From Truepera sp965215315 (GTDB taxonomy: Bacteria; Deinococcota; Deinococci; Deinococcales; Trueperaceae): a DNA stretch of 64,000 nucleotides. The notes beneath the pieces are model-generated. The model ran no database searches. It was not told the DNA's origin and was given only the letters and a program-made list of their open reading frames with translations. Location of the stretch: contig CBDCDB010000008.1 in assembly GCA_965215315.1 (NCBI GenBank), positions 3,348,001 to 3,412,000 on the forward strand, given 5' to 3'. Below are positions 1 through 9,432 of this stretch, piece by piece; positions within the stretch are counted from its first letter, which is position 1; every line of letters begins with the position of its first letter. Position numbers and translations under genes: made by a program.

Positions 1-478
1 GAGTGTACGTCCTGAACGGGTTGTCTTAGAAGCTATCTGCCTCGCATCTATCAACGCGGTGCGCCCGCAATTTTTGCAAAAAGGTGTTGCGCTCCGCTGT
101 GAACCCATCTCTGCGGAGCTTTCGGTCACGGCTGACCCCATCCGCACCGAACAAGTACTGACGAATCTCCTGATGAACGCGCTGCGACATACGCCCGGCG
201 GGGGAGAGGTCATCTTGTGGGCGACGCAGCAGGCTGACTGGGCCGTGATGCACGTCAGGGACAGCGGCGAAGGTATCCCTGAGGACGCTTTACCTCACAT
301 ATTTGAGCGTTTCTACCGCGCAGGCAGCGTCAGAGACACCGGAGACGTGGCGACGGGCAGCGGTATCGGCCTCACCATAGCGAAATATTTTGTCGAGGCG
401 CAGGGGGGCGAGCTTAGCGCCGAGAGTATAAAGGGAGAAGGCAGCCACTTCTGGTTTACGTTGCCCCGAGTTTCGTGA
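1..478 (+). CDS. Sensor histidine kinase, C-terminal ATPase part (cut by window edge)
   Basis: The frame is open from base 2 to the TGA at 476-478, so the sensor, membrane segments and phospho-accepting His box lie outside the window. What is visible is the HATPase domain of a two-component sensor kinase: an N box (NLLMNALRHTP, from base 164), a G1 box (DSGEGIP), an F box (HIFERFYR) and a G2 box (GSGIGLTIAKYFVEAQGG). The order and spacing are normal for a transmembrane EnvZ/CusS-type kinase. It is followed at once by two DUF305 genes and a copper-ATPase remnant, so a metal-stress role is inferred from context only. The partner response regulator would be expected upstream, outside the window. 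Confidence 0.9.
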   Translation, partial: SVRPERVVLEAICLASINAVRPQFLQKGVALRCEPISAELSVTADPIRTEQVLTNLLMNALRHTPGGGEVILWATQQADWAVMHVRDSGEGIPEDALPHIFERFYRAGSVRDTGDVATGSGIGLTIAKYFVEAQGGELSAESIKGEGSHFWFTLPRVS

Positions 479-590
479 CGGAAATCCTGACCTGAGCTTT
501 ACACCGTCTTTACAATCGCTTTATCCCAGCACAATGATTCAGCCTTAAAGTTCTTCTGTAGTGAATTTGGGCTACGCGGAGGATAGATAC

Positions 591-1157
591 ATGAAAGCTT
601 GGCTAAATATTTTAGTGGTGGGGGCCGTGCTAAGCAGTACGTTAGGTTTCGCCCAGCATGATATGAGCACCATGACGATGGATAACAGCAACCTTGCCGA
701 CCTAAACGGTGAGGACTTTGAAATCGCCTTCATGTCCGGAATGATTGCCCACCATCAGGGCGCAACCGAGATGGCGCAGTGGATTTTAGACCGTACCGAA
801 TTGCCCGGTGTGGCAGGGGACGCACGGCAGATTATCGCGGCGCAAGAGCCGGAAATCAAACTGATGCAGGGCTGGCTCGACGGGTGGTATGAGGGCCGGA
901 GCGACTCGGCAGCAGCTAGGGTGATGCAGAGTGAGATGCGAGGTATGACGGCTGAGCTGGAAACCTACCGCGACCCGGATAGGGCGTTCCTAAGCGAAAT
1001 GTCGGTTCACCACAACAGCGCTATCGATATGGCGCAGCTCGCGCTTACGAAAGCCGTTCACCCGAAACTGAGAGAATTGGCCAAAGACATCATTCGCAAT
1101 CAGGCACAAGAGATTGCCGATTACGCCGAAACATTGGCAGCGCTAAACAGCCAGTAG
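591..1157 (+). CDS. Exported DUF305 protein (ferritin-like fold family, often copper-associated)
   Basis: A 188-residue protein. The frame is open from GTG 561, but ATG 591 is preferred: it follows a GGAGGA box (578-583) and gives a clean signal peptide (Lys-containing start, hydrophobic NILVVGAVLSSTLGFA, then a mature Met/His-rich start). Two copies of the DUF305 hallmark are visible, MIAHHQGATEMAQ and MSVHHNSAIDMAQ, each with a His-His pair. DUF305 proteins are periplasmic and are often found beside copper resistance genes; their exact activity is not established. Met and His richness fits metal binding (inference). The next gene is a second DUF305 protein. Confidence 0.85.
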   Translation: MKAWLNILVVGAVLSSTLGFAQHDMSTMTMDNSNLADLNGEDFEIAFMSGMIAHHQGATEMAQWILDRTELPGVAGDARQIIAAQEPEIKLMQGWLDGWYEGRSDSAAARVMQSEMRGMTAELETYRDPDRAFLSEMSVHHNSAIDMAQLALTKAVHPKLRELAKDIIRNQAQEIADYAETLAALNSQ

Positions 1158-1277
1158 CGTTTGGGTGTAAGCCTCGAGCGGTGCTATAGAGTTCGGGCCT
1201 ACGTCAAGCAGTACCGGACGCCGTAATAATAAAGGGCACAGCAAGGCGGTAGCGGATGAGCTTTCTAGGGGGAAGTT

Positions 1278-1733
1278 ATGAAAAACAGTTACGCAAGGTT
1301 CGGCGCAATGATTGCCACCTCGACAGTCGTCATGTTCGGGCTGATGTACCTGAACACCTACGCGCTGGGCCACATCTTTTTCAGTGAAACCAGAGCGTAC
1401 ATGGCGCTGCTGATGGGCGCAACGATGGCGGTCATTATGCTTGGGTTTATGTTGGCGATGTACACGCGTCGCCGGGTGAATATAGCTATTTTCGCAGGCA
1501 GCGTCGCCGTATTTGCCCTGTCCCTGTGGCTGGTTCGCTCGCAAGCGACCGTCGGAGACGTTGCCTGGATGAAAGCCATGATTCCGCATCACTCGATTGC
1601 CATTTTGACGAGTGAACGCGCGAACATTTCAGATCCTCGAGTCCGGGAGCTTGCCGACGAGATTATAGCGGCGCAGCGCCGCGAGATTGATGAAATGAAA
1701 ACGCTGATAGCCGACTTGGAAAACAGACAGTAG
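1278..1733 (+). CDS. Membrane-anchored DUF305 protein
   Basis: A 151-residue protein starting at ATG 1278 with a GGGGGAAG ribosome site at 1267-1274. Three hydrophobic segments occupy roughly residues 8-30, 40-62 and 68-87. A short DUF305-like C-terminal domain follows, with MKAMIPHHSIAIL and a conserved ADEIIAAQRREIDEM helix. This is the common small form in which a three-helix membrane part precedes one DUF305 repeat. It lies between another DUF305 protein and a CopB-type ATPase remnant, so it probably belongs to a copper or silver handling unit (inference from neighbours). Confidence 0.8.
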   Translation: MKNSYARFGAMIATSTVVMFGLMYLNTYALGHIFFSETRAYMALLMGATMAVIMLGFMLAMYTRRRVNIAIFAGSVAVFALSLWLVRSQATVGDVAWMKAMIPHHSIAILTSERANISDPRVRELADEIIAAQRREIDEMKTLIADLENRQ

Positions 1734-1770
1734 CCAACAGTTTTAAGAATTAGCAGTTACAAGAATTTGG

Positions 1771-3175
1771 GTGAAGGATATGGAAAACAGGGAAGACCCT
1801 CTTGAACGCTCGGCTGAGGCAACCGCTCAAGCGCCTCACGTCCACTATGCCAACCACCACGCGCAACTGACGCCAACGTCTAATGGTGAGGCTCACGCAA
1901 ATCACGATAAGCACGCCGGTCATGACAAGCACGCCGGTCATAGCCCAGCTATGTTTCGTGACCGCTTCTGGCTCTCGCTCGTCCTGACCCTGCCTATTCT
2001 TTACTTTAGCGAACAGCTGCAAGCATGGTTGGGTTATCAGGCAGTACAATTTCCGGGCGTTCAGTGGGTCAACCCTGTGCTCGGTACGGTGATCTTTTTT
2101 CACGGGGGTCTCGTGTTTTTGGGGAGCGCCTGCCACGAATTCATAGGCAAGCAACCCGGCATGATGACGCTTGTTTCGCTGGCGATTACGGTTGCTTACG
2201 GCTACAGCATGGCGGTAGCGCTGGAGCTACCGGGAATGCCCTTCTTCTGGGAACTTGCTACCCTGATTGTCGTCATGCTGCTGGGTTACTGGCTCGAGAT
2301 GGCTTCGGTACAGGGCACGTCAAAAGCGCTCGACGAACTCGCCTCATTGGTACCCAGCACCGCACATAAGCTAATAAACGGCAAAGTTCAAGATGTTGAG
2401 GTCTCGAGTCTCTCTGAAAATGACGAAATCCTCGTTCGCCCCGGTGAGCAAGTTCCCATAGACGGCGACGTGACAGACGGCAGCAGCCTGAACGAAGCGT
2501 TTCTAACCGGTGAATCCAAACCTGTTTTCAAAGCCAAGGGTGATGAAGTCGTGGCAGGCGCAGTCAACAGCGAGGGCGCTCTGACGGTTCGCGTCACGCG
2601 TACAGGCGACGACACCACGCTCTCACAGATTCAGCGTCTGGTCAGAGAAGCTCAGGGATCGCGCAGCCGCTTTCAAAATCTGGCTGACCGCGCCGCAGGC
2701 TGGCTCTTTTACGTTGCGGTCGGTGCGGGTGCCCTGACGTTTGTTGTCTGGTTGGTCGTCTCTCAAGACCTGCAGCGAGCTGTTGCCCGCACGGTCACGG
2801 CGCTGGTGATTGCCTGCCCGCACGCGCTCGGGTTGGCGATTCCGCTCGTCACCGTAAACGCTACCGCGCTGAGCGCCAAAAACGGCATTCTGGACGGACG
2901 TCGCTGTCGAATCCGCTGACCTGGTGCTGGTCGAAGACGACCCACTGGACGTACTCGCCGCCCTCGAGCTTTCAAAAGCGACGTACCGTAAGATGACCCA
3001 AAATCTGTGGTGGGCTACGGGCTACAACGCGGTCGCTATTCCTCTGGCAATGGGTGCGCTGGCCTGGACGGGTTTTATCCTCTCGCCTACGGTGGGCGCA
3101 ATTTTTATGAGCCTGTCAACGGTCATCGTGGCGGTCAATGCGGTGACGCTGCGGCGCGTTGACCTGAGCGCGTGA
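1771..3175 (+). pseudogene. copB: CopB-type copper P-type ATPase with the catalytic core deleted
   Basis: The first part (1771-2919) holds a His-rich N-terminus with DKHAGH twice in tandem, membrane helices, the actuator-domain TGES motif (FLTGESKP) and the CPH ion-binding motif (IACPHALGLAIP) typical of CopB-type P1B pumps. After KNGIL (2881-2892) the sequence passes directly into TDVAVESADLVLV (from 2894, another frame), which normally lies about 300 residues later. The last two helices follow, ending at 3175. The DKTGT phosphorylation site, the nucleotide-binding domain and the hinge motif are missing. A shift stops the upstream frame at 2919. The pump cannot work. Start choice (GTG 1771 or ATG 1780) is unsure. 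Confidence 0.9.
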
Positions 3176-3248
3176 GGGGTAAATAGGCGCTTCGTCAACT
3201 TTAGTGTGGGACTGTTCTCGAGCCGCCGATACCTGCTACAGTATTGGC

Positions 3249-3407
3249 ATGGCGCTCTTTTTTACCCTAATTGGTTTAGCTTGGGCTCTTTACGGGCTGT
3301 CACAGCATCTTTTCGGCAGCGAGACCCAAAAGATACTCGGGTGGTTGAGTGCTGGAAAATCTGAAAGCTTGCGGATGAACAAACCTGAAGATAACCGTCT
3401 CCGCTAA
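3249..3407 (+). CDS. Possible small membrane protein
   Basis: A 52-codon frame from ATG 3249 with one hydrophobic segment (FFTLIGLAWALYGL) followed by a polar tail. No family is recognised and no good ribosome site is visible (TACAGTATTGGC precedes). It lies between the dead copper ATPase and smc. It may be a real single-pass protein or chance. Confidence 0.3.
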   Translation: MALFFTLIGLAWALYGLSQHLFGSETQKILGWLSAGKSESLRMNKPEDNRLR

Positions 3408-3514
3408 ACCTCCACCGCTTTTCTTGAGAGACAAAGCATCAAAGACAAAACTGTTTTTTTACAAAACAAAAGCAAACCGGACACGCCCCGCCAAAGCTTG
3501 TTAAACTCACCTCT

Positions 3515-6500
3515 GTGCGCCTCGTCTCATTGACGCTTCAAGGTTTCAAGAGTTTCGCCGACCGGACGACCGTCGAGTTTACCGACCCCGTAACGGCGAT
3601 TGTCGGGCCGAACGGCTCGGGTAAGTCGAACCTCATCGACGCGCTCAGGTGGGCCTCCTCCGGGGGCCGCGCCGGAGAGTTCCGGGCGAGTGACAAACGC
3701 GAACTCATCTTTCACGGGTCAACGGGTAAACGCAGTTTAGGGTTTGCCGAGGTGACACTAGGTTTAGAGCATGAAGGCCGCCACCTCAATGTGGCGCGCA
3801 CGCTGACCCGCGACGGTGAGAGCAAACTCCGGGTCGGCGGGCGTACAGCGCGGTTTTTGGACCTGGAAGATGAACTCTCGGGTACTGGCCTCGGGCGTGG
3901 CGGTCTGGCGGTCATCGGGCAGGGTGAGGTCAGCGGGGTGCTGATGGCCGACCCGCCCAAACTGCTCGCGTATGTGGCGGAGAGCGTCGGCGTCGCTAAA
4001 CTTTCTTCGCGGCGAGAGAGGGCGCTCGCAAGCCTCGAGCAGGCCCGAACCCACCTCACCCGGTTAGACGACCTCTGCGCCGGACTCCGTGAACGCGCCG
4101 AAGTGCTGGCGCTCGAGGCCGCTGAAGCTGAGCGTGCCGAGGCGCTGACCCGCGAAGGGCTCCGGCTCCGCTTTACGTTGTCGCTCCGGCGCGTCGAAGG
4201 GCTCAATACCGAACTCGCAGGGTTGCGCGAAAAGGGGTCGGGGTTGGAAGTTCAGCTGCTCGAGGGCCGTGAAGTCTTGAGTGACGCGCAGACGGTGCGG
4301 CAAACTGCGAAACGCAACCTTACCGAGGCTGAGAGCCGGTATCGGCAGTTTGTCGCCGCCTCGGAGGCCCGCCGGGGGGACGTGCGCGTCGCGGCTGAAC
4401 GGCTCCGGGGGGCTGAGGGACAGCTTGCGGCGTTGGAACGTGACCGGACTCGAGTTTCCGAAGAGCTTGATGTTTTGGCAGCGTTGACCCCGCCCGAACC
4501 TTTGGACGGAACTGAAGCCGACTATGAACAGACGCTGGCGGCAGCAGAAGCACGGGACGGGGCGTTACAGCTCGAGTTAAAAGACGTGCGAGTTGCGGTC
4601 GCCGAACAGCGCTGGAAGCTGGCGGCTGCCCAAAACGCCGAAGCTGAGGTGGCACAGACGCGGGCGCGTTACGCGGCCAACCGTGAGGGGTTACTCGCGC
4701 AGCTGGCGGAAATTGAAATCCAAGAAGCGACCTTGACCCAGACCGATGTTCGTGCGCCTGAAGCGGCTTGGCTCGAGGCGGACGAGGGGCTTGCAGGGTT
4801 GCGAGACAAGCTCGAGACCCTCCAAGAAACCCTTGCACATATCCAGCGCGACCACGCCGCCGCTTTCGCCGACGCCCAAGTTCGCGCACAGGCGCTCGCG
4901 CGGCAGCGGGCGGCGTTCGAGGCGAGGCGAGGCTACGCGCAGGGGCCGAAAAGTGCGTTGACTTCAGGCATCGACGGGGTGATTGGTTCGGTTGCCGACT
5001 TGATTACGGTGCCGCCTGAATATGCGCAGGCGGTCTCGAGTGCCCTGGGTCGCCGCGCCGAACATGTTGTTGTTGAGTCTTCTGAGGTCGCACAGCGGGT
5101 CTTGGCGCACGTGCGGCAGGCGGGCGGCTGGGTCACGCTCTTGCCGCTCGACCTCATGCAAAACCGGATTCAGACGCTGCCGCCTGCGCTCGCTGCTGAA
5201 GAGAGCGTGGTTGCCCTGGCCAGCGACGTAACCGGGAGCGACGCACGGTTTCGGAGTTTGGTGCAGGGTCTGCTGAGCGGGACGGCGCTCGTGACGACCT
5301 TGCCCGAGGCGGTCACACTCGCCAAACGGCACCGTACCCGGCCCCGGTTGGTGACGCTGACGGGGGATGTGCTCGAGGCTTACGGGGCCATCTCCGGAGG
5401 CCGGTCGGGAGGGGCCGGGCTGATGCTCGGCGCAGCGACCGATTTAAGGCGTGCTGAAGAGGAAATCGAAACGGCTCAAACCCTCGCCGACACACTGACC
5501 CGGACGCTGACCGCGTATCAGAGCGAGGTCAAGGCGCAGCGCGAGGCGTTCGCCGCAGCGCAGTCTCGGCAGCAGGCAGCAGCCAAAGCGCTGGCAACGG
5601 CTCGAGAGAAAGCTGCTGCTGCCGCCTCTCTAAACGCTGAACTGACGCGCCGCGCGGCGGGGCTCCGGGAGGCGTTGGAGGGCCTCGAGGCTCCTCCCCC
5701 AACCGACACGCTCGATTTGCCCCCTTTACAGGCGGCGCTCGGCGCAGCACAAACCGAAGAGGAGAGGGTGCAGAGCGCACTCGGCGACGTGCGGGCCGAG
5801 GTTGCCTCCGCGCACGGGGCACGCGCCGTGTGGCGTGAACGCAAACGTGCGTTCGACAGCGCCGCACAGCGTTTTGCCGAAGGGCAGACGCGTTCGGCAG
5901 CGCTACAAACACAGCTGACTACGTTAGAAACGGTCCTAGCTGAAGGAATGACCGCCAGAGATGCAGCGGTAGCCGCGCTCCAAGCCGCCGAAGCTGCGCT
6001 GCCCACCGAAGACGCTCCTGAAAAGGCAGCGTACAGCGCGGCGCAACAAGTTGAAACGGACGCCGACGCGCGTCTGGAAACGCTCACTCGGCAGCAGGCG
6101 GCGCTAGCGGGTGAACTCGAGGCGCTCAACCTCACGCTGGCCCGCCGCGAAGCCGCCTTTGAACTCGCCGAGACCGAACACCGGGGCTTTCCAGCAGGGC
6201 TTGAACCGCTGCCAAGCGGCCCCAGAGCTTTACGCGACCGCTTAGGCGAAGTCGAGACCGAACTGGAAACCCGCGGCCCCGTCAACCACCGCGCCGCGCG
6301 GGAGCACGCCGCGCAGCAGGGGAGGCTCGAGGATTTGCTGGCCCAGATGAACGATGCGCAGAACGCTGCGGCTGAACTTTCGGGCGTATTGTCCGACCTA
6401 GACGACGCCGTGCGCGTTCGGTTGGTCAGCGGTACGGCGGCCCTCGCTGAGGGGTTTGCAAGTTACGCGCAGCGGCTGTTCGGGACGGGCGCACGGGCGA

Positions 6501-6916
6501 GCGCCGAACTCGTCTGGGATGAGGGACGTCCGGTAGGGCTCAAGCTCGGGTTGCAACCCCCGACGAAGCAGACGCGGGCCTTATCGCTCTTGTCGGTCGG
6601 TGAAAGGACGATGGGCGCACTGGCCTTTTTGTTTGCGCTGATGGGTTTGGGAGCGGGCGAGACGCCGGAAGCCGAGGTGTCAGGCTTGCCGCTCGCTATT
6701 TTAGACGAAGTTGACGCGCCCTTAGACGAGGCCAACATCCGCCGCTTCTGCGCCTTTCTGGGTGAACTTTCCGGGCGTGGCACGCAGTTTGTACTCATCA
6801 CCCACCAAAAAGCGACGATGGAGGTCGCGTCGTCGCTGTGGGGCGTGACGACGCAGGGCGGCGTCAGCCGAGTCTTCAGCATCCGCCGTGAGGCCGCCGA
6901 AGCCCTCGCCCTGTGA
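3515..6916 (+). CDS. smc: Chromosome segregation protein SMC
   Basis: A 1133-residue condensin subunit that folds back on itself, dimerises at a hinge and uses ATP to extrude and organise DNA. The GTG start at 3515 gives the canonical N-terminus (RLVSLTLQGFKSFADRT). The Walker A is GPNGSGKSNLIDALRW. Long Ala/Glu/Arg-rich coiled coils flank a hinge near residues 470-620 (with GAISGGRSGGAG close by). The C-terminal head has the signature LSVGERTMGAL and the Walker B LAILDEVDAPLDEANIRR. The signature reads SVG where most SMCs have SGG. Length is normal for the family. The stop overlaps the start of the ligase gene by four bases, so the two are co-translated. Confidence 0.97.
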   Translation: MRLVSLTLQGFKSFADRTTVEFTDPVTAIVGPNGSGKSNLIDALRWASSGGRAGEFRASDKRELIFHGSTGKRSLGFAEVTLGLEHEGRHLNVARTLTRDGESKLRVGGRTARFLDLEDELSGTGLGRGGLAVIGQGEVSGVLMADPPKLLAYVAESVGVAKLSSRRERALASLEQARTHLTRLDDLCAGLRERAEVLALEAAEAERAEALTREGLRLRFTLSLRRVEGLNTELAGLREKGSGLEVQLLEGREVLSDAQTVRQTAKRNLTEAESRYRQFVAASEARRGDVRVAAERLRGAEGQLAALERDRTRVSEELDVLAALTPPEPLDGTEADYEQTLAAAEARDGALQLELKDVRVAVAEQRWKLAAAQNAEAEVAQTRARYAANREGLLAQLAEIEIQEATLTQTDVRAPEAAWLEADEGLAGLRDKLETLQETLAHIQRDHAAAFADAQVRAQALARQRAAFEARRGYAQGPKSALTSGIDGVIGSVADLITVPPEYAQAVSSALGRRAEHVVVESSEVAQRVLAHVRQAGGWVTLLPLDLMQNRIQTLPPALAAEESVVALASDVTGSDARFRSLVQGLLSGTALVTTLPEAVTLAKRHRTRPRLVTLTGDVLEAYGAISGGRSGGAGLMLGAATDLRRAEEEIETAQTLADTLTRTLTAYQSEVKAQREAFAAAQSRQQAAAKALATAREKAAAAASLNAELTRRAAGLREALEGLEAPPPTDTLDLPPLQAALGAAQTEEERVQSALGDVRAEVASAHGARAVWRERKRAFDSAAQRFAEGQTRSAALQTQLTTLETVLAEGMTARDAAVAALQAAEAALPTEDAPEKAAYSAAQQVETDADARLETLTRQQAALAGELEALNLTLARREAAFELAETEHRGFPAGLEPLPSGPRALRDRLGEVETELETRGPVNHRAAREHAAQQGRLEDLLAQMNDAQNAAAELSGVLSDLDDAVRVRLVSGTAALAEGFASYAQRLFGTGARASAELVWDEGRPVGLKLGLQPPTKQTRALSLLSVGERTMGALAFLFALMGLGAGETPEAEVSGLPLAILDEVDAPLDEANIRRFCAFLGELSGRGTQFVLITHQKATMEVASSLWGVTTQGGVSRVFSIRREAAEALAL

Positions 6917-7626
6917 TCCCTTACAAAATTACTGTGTTTGACACGCTCCCCTCGACGCAAGACGAACTGCGGCGGCGGTTGAATACTGGTGAGGACGTTC
7001 ACGGCCTAGTCGTGCAGGCTGCGTGTCAGACGGCGGCGCGAGGGCGGCGGGTGCGTGACTGGCGTGCCGGGCAGGGCGGCAGCTATCAAACGCTCGCGGT
7101 GCGCCTGGACACCTTGTCCCTAAACACCTTGCCCCCCTACGCAGCGCTCGCATTTGCGCTTGGTATCGCCGAGGTGTTCCCGACCTACGGCGTTCAGGTG
7201 GGCATTAAGTGGCCCAACGACCTCTTTTACCGGGGTAAAAAGCTGGCGGGGATACTCGCCGAGCAGGCGCAGGGACATCTGCTTATCGGCGTTGGTCTAA
7301 ACGTCAACAACGAGGTGCCAGAAGGCGCAGTCGGGTTGCGTGGTTGGGACGTGCAGGGGGCGCATATGGTCGTGTTGGAGGGTTTGGGGCGCGGTCTTGC
7401 TTATCTGGAAGACGAAGCGTTCGGTCTGAGCGAAGCGTATGCAGCTTTTGATCTGCTATTGGGGCAACCCCTCGAGCTACAAACCGCGGGGAGGCTCGAG
7501 TCCGGCACCGGAGCCGGAGTTGACGCTTCGGGCAGGCTTTTGCTACGACAAGGGGAGAGCGTAGCGGCTTACTCGAGCGGACACCTGCGAACCTTTTCGG
7601 TGAGGCAACTGCCCCACATCACCTGA
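6913..7626 (+). CDS. birA: Biotin--[acetyl-CoA-carboxylase] ligase, short form
   Basis: A 237-residue enzyme that makes biotinyl-AMP and transfers biotin to the carrier lysine of biotin-dependent carboxylases. The GTG start at 6913 overlaps the smc stop in GTGA. Catalytic-domain motifs are visible: STQDELRR near the N-terminus, the biotinyl-AMP loop (ARGRRVRDWRAGQGG) and KWPNDLFYRGKKLAGIL. A C-terminal SH3-like cap follows. The N-terminal helix-turn-helix of regulatory BirA is missing, so this is a monofunctional ligase and not a repressor. Confidence 0.92.
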   Translation: MIPYKITVFDTLPSTQDELRRRLNTGEDVHGLVVQAACQTAARGRRVRDWRAGQGGSYQTLAVRLDTLSLNTLPPYAALAFALGIAEVFPTYGVQVGIKWPNDLFYRGKKLAGILAEQAQGHLLIGVGLNVNNEVPEGAVGLRGWDVQGAHMVVLEGLGRGLAYLEDEAFGLSEAYAAFDLLLGQPLELQTAGRLESGTGAGVDASGRLLLRQGESVAAYSSGHLRTFSVRQLPHIT

Positions 7627-7944
7627 AGAACCGCGTACGCTAGAGGCGAATTAGCGTGACTTCGAGCAAAGGTCAGCTGCTCAAGGATTCGGTAACAGGT
7701 AGTGGCTCATTCCCGAATGATAGCTTTACGTTCAAGATTATAGCGGTGCAAGAAAAGGTAAAGGCAGACGAGGTGCATTTCGTCGGACTTAGAGAAAGAA
7801 AGCGTTTTACGAACGAACCGTGCTAGCCGCTGGCGAATAGAGTTATTGAAACGTTCGATATGATTGGTAAGGCCTGAACTTTTAGCAACAGCCTGATGTT
7901 GCTCGTCGGGGATGACGGCTTGGTAAGCTTTCCAGAAGTCATTA

Positions 7945-8829
7945 GACCTATTGCGAAAGTCTTGAGTTGAGACCAAGCTCAAAGTTGTAGATACCTGCGA
8001 TGAGATTAAAGCGAAGACCGAAACGTCTACGCCGACAGCGGTAGCGCTCACTGAGGATTCTAAAGACCTTAAGTTTGGCATTGACATGTTCAATGCTTAG
8101 CCGAAGCTTAGCCAGGGGACGGTTGTAACGTTTTTGGTTTGGCTCTAGCTCCCAGCCTCGGCGACGCTTACGGGGTAGCTCGGTGTTAGCGTGAAGTTTC
8201 TGCAACCCTTGATAGCCTGAGTCAGCTAGCCAGAATATGTGTTGTAGTAGGAACGTTTTACTATCTTTGAAAAGCTTGAGATCATGGGTTTTGCCTTTGC
8301 CATAGTAGGTACAAAGTATCTGTTTAGTCGTCCAATCCAAAACGACTTGAGCTTTTAGCGTATGGCACTTCTTCTTCCCACTGTAATAGGCCCGTTGCTT
8401 TTTTTCGGACGCTCGGTAGGCGTCTCGGTTACATCGACGATAACAAACGACAACTCCAAGTCACTCTCTTGAAGTTGCCGTTTACTCGGCAAGCTAAACG
8501 CCTTTTCTTTGCTCAGGATATTCTCAACATGACGGACGATCCGGTAAGCCGTCGAAGCGTTCACCCCATAAGCATGGCCAATATGGAAATACGTGCGGTT
8601 CTCTCTTAGGTACATTAAAGTCATGAGCAACTGGTCTTCTAGTTTGAGCTTGCTGGGTCTGCCTGGCTTGCGTTTTCTTGCAGTTGCTCCTCGCAACGCC
8701 TCAACCATCATTTTGAACGTCTCTGGTTTGACTCCCGACAGCCTTTTGAATGGCTCTGACGCTAAATCCTTAACCTGTTCAATGAACATACCCTACTTCA
8801 GCAAATTTGCCCTACTTTTGCAATAGGTC
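7945..8829 (-). mobile_element. IS5-like element (DDE_Tnp_4 type) inserted in IS1
   Basis: An 885-bp element with ends GACCTATTGC...GCAATAGGTC, flanked on both sides by TA (7943-7944 and 8830-8831). Removing it with one TA restores the InsB reading CFT-N-DFW across the site. It contains one transposase gene on the minus strand, and the stop codon of that gene lies within the terminal repeat. Confidence 0.88.
7948..8789 (-). CDS. IS5-like transposase made by -1 frameshifting
   Basis: Two overlapping frames make one protein of about 280 residues. The first (8789-8355) holds a helix-turn-helix N-terminus (GVNASTAYRIVRHVEN) and the first catalytic Asp (FVIVDVTETPTERP). The second continues with DSGYQGLQ (second Asp) and LSIEHVNAKLK (Glu). 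They join at an A7 run on the minus strand (plus strand T7, 8399-8405). A -1 slip there converts PKKSNG into PKKKQRAYYSGKKKC, the expected family sequence. The total of 842 nt plus one re-read base is exactly 281 codons, so this looks like programmed frameshifting and not damage. Confidence 0.85.
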
Positions 8830-8920
8830 TAGTGAAGCAAACGCCTTGCTTGAAAGTGTTGGGAATAGCTTTCCAGAACTGACGGCAAGTAGCAATCCCA
8901 CGACCACCTATAACGCAAGC

Positions 8921-9025
8921 TATAGCAGGTATCATCTGAGAACGGACGCTCTCACCTTTAACTAAACTGTCTAGCACGCACATTCTGAGGTGATTATTGT
9001 AGCTTCTAACTGCTTAAGTGCTATA
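8921..9025. repeat. MITE copy 1 in IS1 insB
   Basis: A 101-bp non-coding insert (8923-9023) flanked by duplicated TA. Ends read TATAGCAGGT and, on the other strand, TATAGCACTT, so the outer 7 bp are inverted repeats. Removing it restores the InsB codons I-V-A-C-V-I-G-G-R. It shares its left end and an internal TCTAGCACGCAC word with the copy at 12174-12290. Its right end matches the left end of the IS630 element at 51025. Confidence 0.75.
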
Positions 9026-9174
9026 CAATTTGCCGAGTGGCTTTGCATAAAGCTAACCAAACCCAATGTTTGCGCTTTTTCTGATATACAAATGACTACA
9101 GCTCATCGAGTTCCAGATGTACCGCTTGCCGATGAGTAGGGGTAACTAAGGTGTTTTCAAGAGGTGGAAGCGTC

Positions 9175-9432
9175 TTAGTTTTTTTTGAGCCACTTGGTTG
9201 GGGTGTTTCTAGAGACGCCAAAAGTCCTAGCTATCACGCGCATACTCGAGCGTTCTTGATAAGCTCTGAGTATTTCTTCCTTACGTGCTTCGCTATAACC
9301 GAAGTCTGGTCGTGCTCTACTCGCTTTGCCGCAGTCTTTACAGTGATACTTCTGCTTCCCGTTCGGCGCTTGGCCATTCTTGACAAGCTGTTCACTACTA
9401 CAATGATAGCACTCTACAATTTCACTGACCAT
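9175..9432 (-). CDS. IS1 InsA protein
   Basis: An 85-residue protein with a zinc-ribbon (CYHCSSEQLVKNG, then CKDCGKASRA) followed by a helix-turn-helix (MRVIARTFGVSRNTPTKWLKK). This is the InsA architecture of IS1-family elements, where InsA binds the terminal repeats and supplies the N-terminus of the InsAB' transposase. Its partner insB is destroyed, so it can at most act as a DNA-binding repressor. Confidence 0.85.
   Translation of the reverse strand: MVSEIVECYHCSSEQLVKNGQAPNGKQKYHCKDCGKASRARPDFGYSEARKEEILRAYQERSSMRVIARTFGVSRNTPTKWLKKN

Larger units (their letters stand above)
7707..9140 (-). pseudogene. IS1 InsB transposase, broken in three ways
   Basis: Pieces of one InsB protein can be followed on the minus strand. 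PTHRQAVHLELDEL (about 9090-9140) is followed by TAG where the family has Trp, then SFVYQKKRKHWVWLALCKA. The frame is cut by a 101-bp MITE (8923-9023), resumes at ACVIGGRGIATC and runs to GVCFT. An IS5-like element (7945-8829) interrupts it there. It resumes at DFWKAYQAVIPDEQH and ends with HIERFNNSIRQRLARFVRK and YNLERKAIIRE at 7707. The stop codon and both insertions each disable it. Confidence 0.85.

Noticed and set aside
4320..4889. Long antisense frames inside smc (also 5518-6285 and 3712-4206)
   Set aside because: They mirror the Ala/Arg/Glu-rich coiled-coil coding strand, have no ribosome sites and encode low-complexity Ser/Arg/Ala proteins.
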